A DNA stretch of 64,000 nt from Algibacter miyuki (lineage in GTDB: Bacteria > Bacteroidota > Bacteroidia > Flavobacteriales > Flavobacteriaceae), in the NCBI RefSeq assembly GCF_030409805.1, contig NZ_JAUFQP010000016.1, positions 124,001 to 188,000 on the forward strand, given 5' to 3'. The position numbers and the translations under genes were made by a program. Each line of letters begins with the position of its first letter. The first letter of the stretch is position 1. The notes beneath the pieces were generated by a model. It worked only from the letters and a program-made list of their open reading frames with translations. It had not been told where the DNA came from and did no database searches. Shown here piece by piece: positions 62,741 through 64,000 of the stretch.

Positions 62741-64000
62741 TTATTGCGTATTCCCAAACTGTAATTCTCCATCAGGGTATGGTAAAACGTATACGTTATC
62801 ATCTAATATAATACCGTCCGACAAACCAAATATTTGTGTTTCACCTGTTCTTTTGTAATAAAAGAATAGTTGCCCTTCGCTTAAAAATTCTTTTTTATAT
62901 TCTTTTTTAATTTCAAGAATCACTTCTTCTTGTGTTGCTGTATCTGGAATATCTTCGATAATCCCTCTACTACTTCTTACTAAGTTTAAGTAACCTATTG
63001 CCTTATCTAATTGTAACGTTGCTTCATTTTTAGCATAGGCTTCTGCTGCTATATAATACATTTCTGGAAGCTTAATTAAAGGCAATTGATTTCGAGAACC
63101 ACTTAAAAATACATCATCTTGAACAAGCTTTTTATTAAGGACACCTCTTGCTTGTGTTTCCATGAGTGTATTAAATCGTACATCGGCAATTCCTATATTT
63201 ACATTGTTAGTTTCAAATGTATCATTAGTAAAATTAGAGGTATAAAACAAGGCGTCATAATTTGTACCATCACCTTCTGCCGTTAACAATGGCATGGTAT
63301 AAAAAGGTAATAAATCCACATCTAAAGAAAATAGAACTTCTTGATAAAATATTTTATCTGCAGATACAGGGTAAGTTGCCGAATTTATTAAGCTTGTAAA
63401 TGAGTTTGCTATAACTACCTCGGCCGCTGCAGCTGCTTCCGTTTGCTTACCTTGCCATTGAAAAACACGTGCTTGTAATGCTTTAGCTGCATAATAATTC
63501 ATGCGTTGTTCGCGTTTGTCATAAAAACCTGTTCTATTTACGACATCGTAATAATTTGCGGGTTTATCTGTGGCATAAATAGGATCTTCACTTAGTAACT
63601 CTAAAGCTTCATCAAGATCTACTTCCATTAATTTTAAAGTTTCGCTATAACTAAGTTGTGCTGTTATATTTTTGCTGAATACTTTTACATAAGGAATTGT
63701 TTTATCTTGTAATATCGCTGGACGATTTTCTAAATTACCCACAGCAAATAAACGCATAACATCAAAATGAACGAAGGCTCTTAAACCTAATAATTCTCCT
63801 TTGATAATAGCATAATCAATATCTCCTAAAACATCTCTGTTTTTATCGGCCATTTCAAGTGCTATATTAATATTTGCGATAACATTATAGGCTTTTAGCC
63901 AAAGTGCTTTTAGTTGAGCTGTTGAATTTACTGATTGATAATTAAACTGTTGCACGCCAGCATAGTTTGCGCTATTAGAAAACGTAGCATATTGTTGGCT
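62741..64000 (-). CDS. SusD/RagB-family lipoprotein, N terminus outside the window (pair 3)
   Basis: The reading frame stays open to the right edge (upstream residues read SQQYATFSNSANYAGV before VQQFNYQ), so the GTG at 63955 is internal and the N terminus with the lipobox is missing. The visible part has SusD features: LWLKAYNVIANINIALEMAD, GELLGLRAFVHFDVMRLFA, YYAAKALQARVFQWQGKQTEA, LIKLPEMYYIAAEAYAKNE and the C-terminal PYPDGELQFGNTQ. A SusC partner would be expected just beyond the window. It leads the lipoprotein set small lipoprotein-DUF4843-PKD-like, which differs from the enzyme-rich PUL at 8-43 kb and shows no CAZyme. Confidence 0.92.
   Translation of the reverse strand, partial: SQQYATFSNSANYAGVQQFNYQSVNSTAQLKALWLKAYNVIANINIALEMADKNRDVLGDIDYAIIKGELLGLRAFVHFDVMRLFAVGNLENRPAILQDKTIPYVKVFSKNITAQLSYSETLKLMEVDLDEALELLSEDPIYATDKPANYYDVVNRTGFYDKREQRMNYYAAKALQARVFQWQGKQTEAAAAAEVVIANSFTSLINSATYPVSADKIFYQEVLFSLDVDLLPFYTMPLLTAEGDGTNYDALFYTSNFTNDTFETNNVNIGIADVRFNTLMETQARGVLNKKLVQDDVFLSGSRNQLPLIKLPEMYYIAAEAYAKNEATLQLDKAIGYLNLVRSSRGIIEDIPDTATQEEVILEIKKEYKKEFLSEGQLFFYYKRTGETQIFGLSDGIILDDNVYVLPYPDGELQFGNTQ

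Overview
The window is AT-rich DNA from a flavobacterium (Bacteroidota, Flavobacteriia). Evidence: SusC/SusD pairs, lipoproteins with a Cys after a short leader, type IX secretion (T9SS) C-terminal sorting domains, a hybrid two-component regulator with a periplasmic propeller sensor, A-rich rather than Shine-Dalgarno ribosome sites, and TAnnTTTG-like promoter elements. Species cannot be fixed from the sequence.

Layout. (1) 1-1400: chromosomal backbone with the start of a DegT-type aminotransferase (runs off the left edge), a nitroreductase and a tRNA-Ser(UGA). (2) 2.1-8.2 kb: the L-arabinose operon araB-araD-araA-galM (minus strand) with a divergent Nudix-type regulator gene (araR). (3) 8.2-43.6 kb: a large polysaccharide utilization locus (PUL) on the minus strand. 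It holds two SusC/SusD pairs, two SusE/F-like surface glycan-binding lipoproteins, GH43 (a single-domain and a tandem enzyme), GH30, GH105, GH2, GH115, a DUF2264 protein, an unassigned clan-A-like enzyme with a ricin-type lectin domain, a PF11790/GH128-like multidomain enzyme and a CBM-like protein; the last three carry T9SS tails. (4) 43.9-48.1 kb: the hybrid two-component regulator (HTCS), divergent from the first SusC. (5) 48.2-50.2 kb: uxuA and an SDR mannonate oxidoreductase for glucuronate catabolism. (6) 50.6-51.5 kb: a decayed tyrosine recombinase and another gene relic. (7) 51.7-64 kb: a separate minus-strand cluster: SusD (runs off the right edge), small lipoprotein, DUF4843 lipoprotein, PKD-like lipoprotein, then two paralogous ABC-2/GldG fusion proteins flanking one ABC ATPase, and an M16 peptidase.

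How it fits together (inference). The enzyme set (arabinofuranosidases, GH30 galactanase-like, GH2 galactosidase-like, GH115 alpha-glucuronidase, GH105) with no recognisable xylanase points to an arabinose-rich, uronate-decorated galactan such as an acidic type II arabinogalactan. T9SS enzymes cut it outside the cell, SusCD pairs import pieces, lipoprotein and periplasmic enzymes trim them, and Ara and Uxu enzymes catabolise the released arabinose and glucuronate. Two shared DNA motifs tie the region into one regulon. AARTGT-N7-ACAYTT occurs twice between araB and araR and once before each susC (putative AraR operator). ATGGRGT-RTAAATYRR occurs before both susC genes, the CBM gene and the uxu operon (putative HTCS site). 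A tRNA-Ser at one end and a dead integrase at the other suggest that the whole ara-PUL-uxu block may have been acquired as an island.
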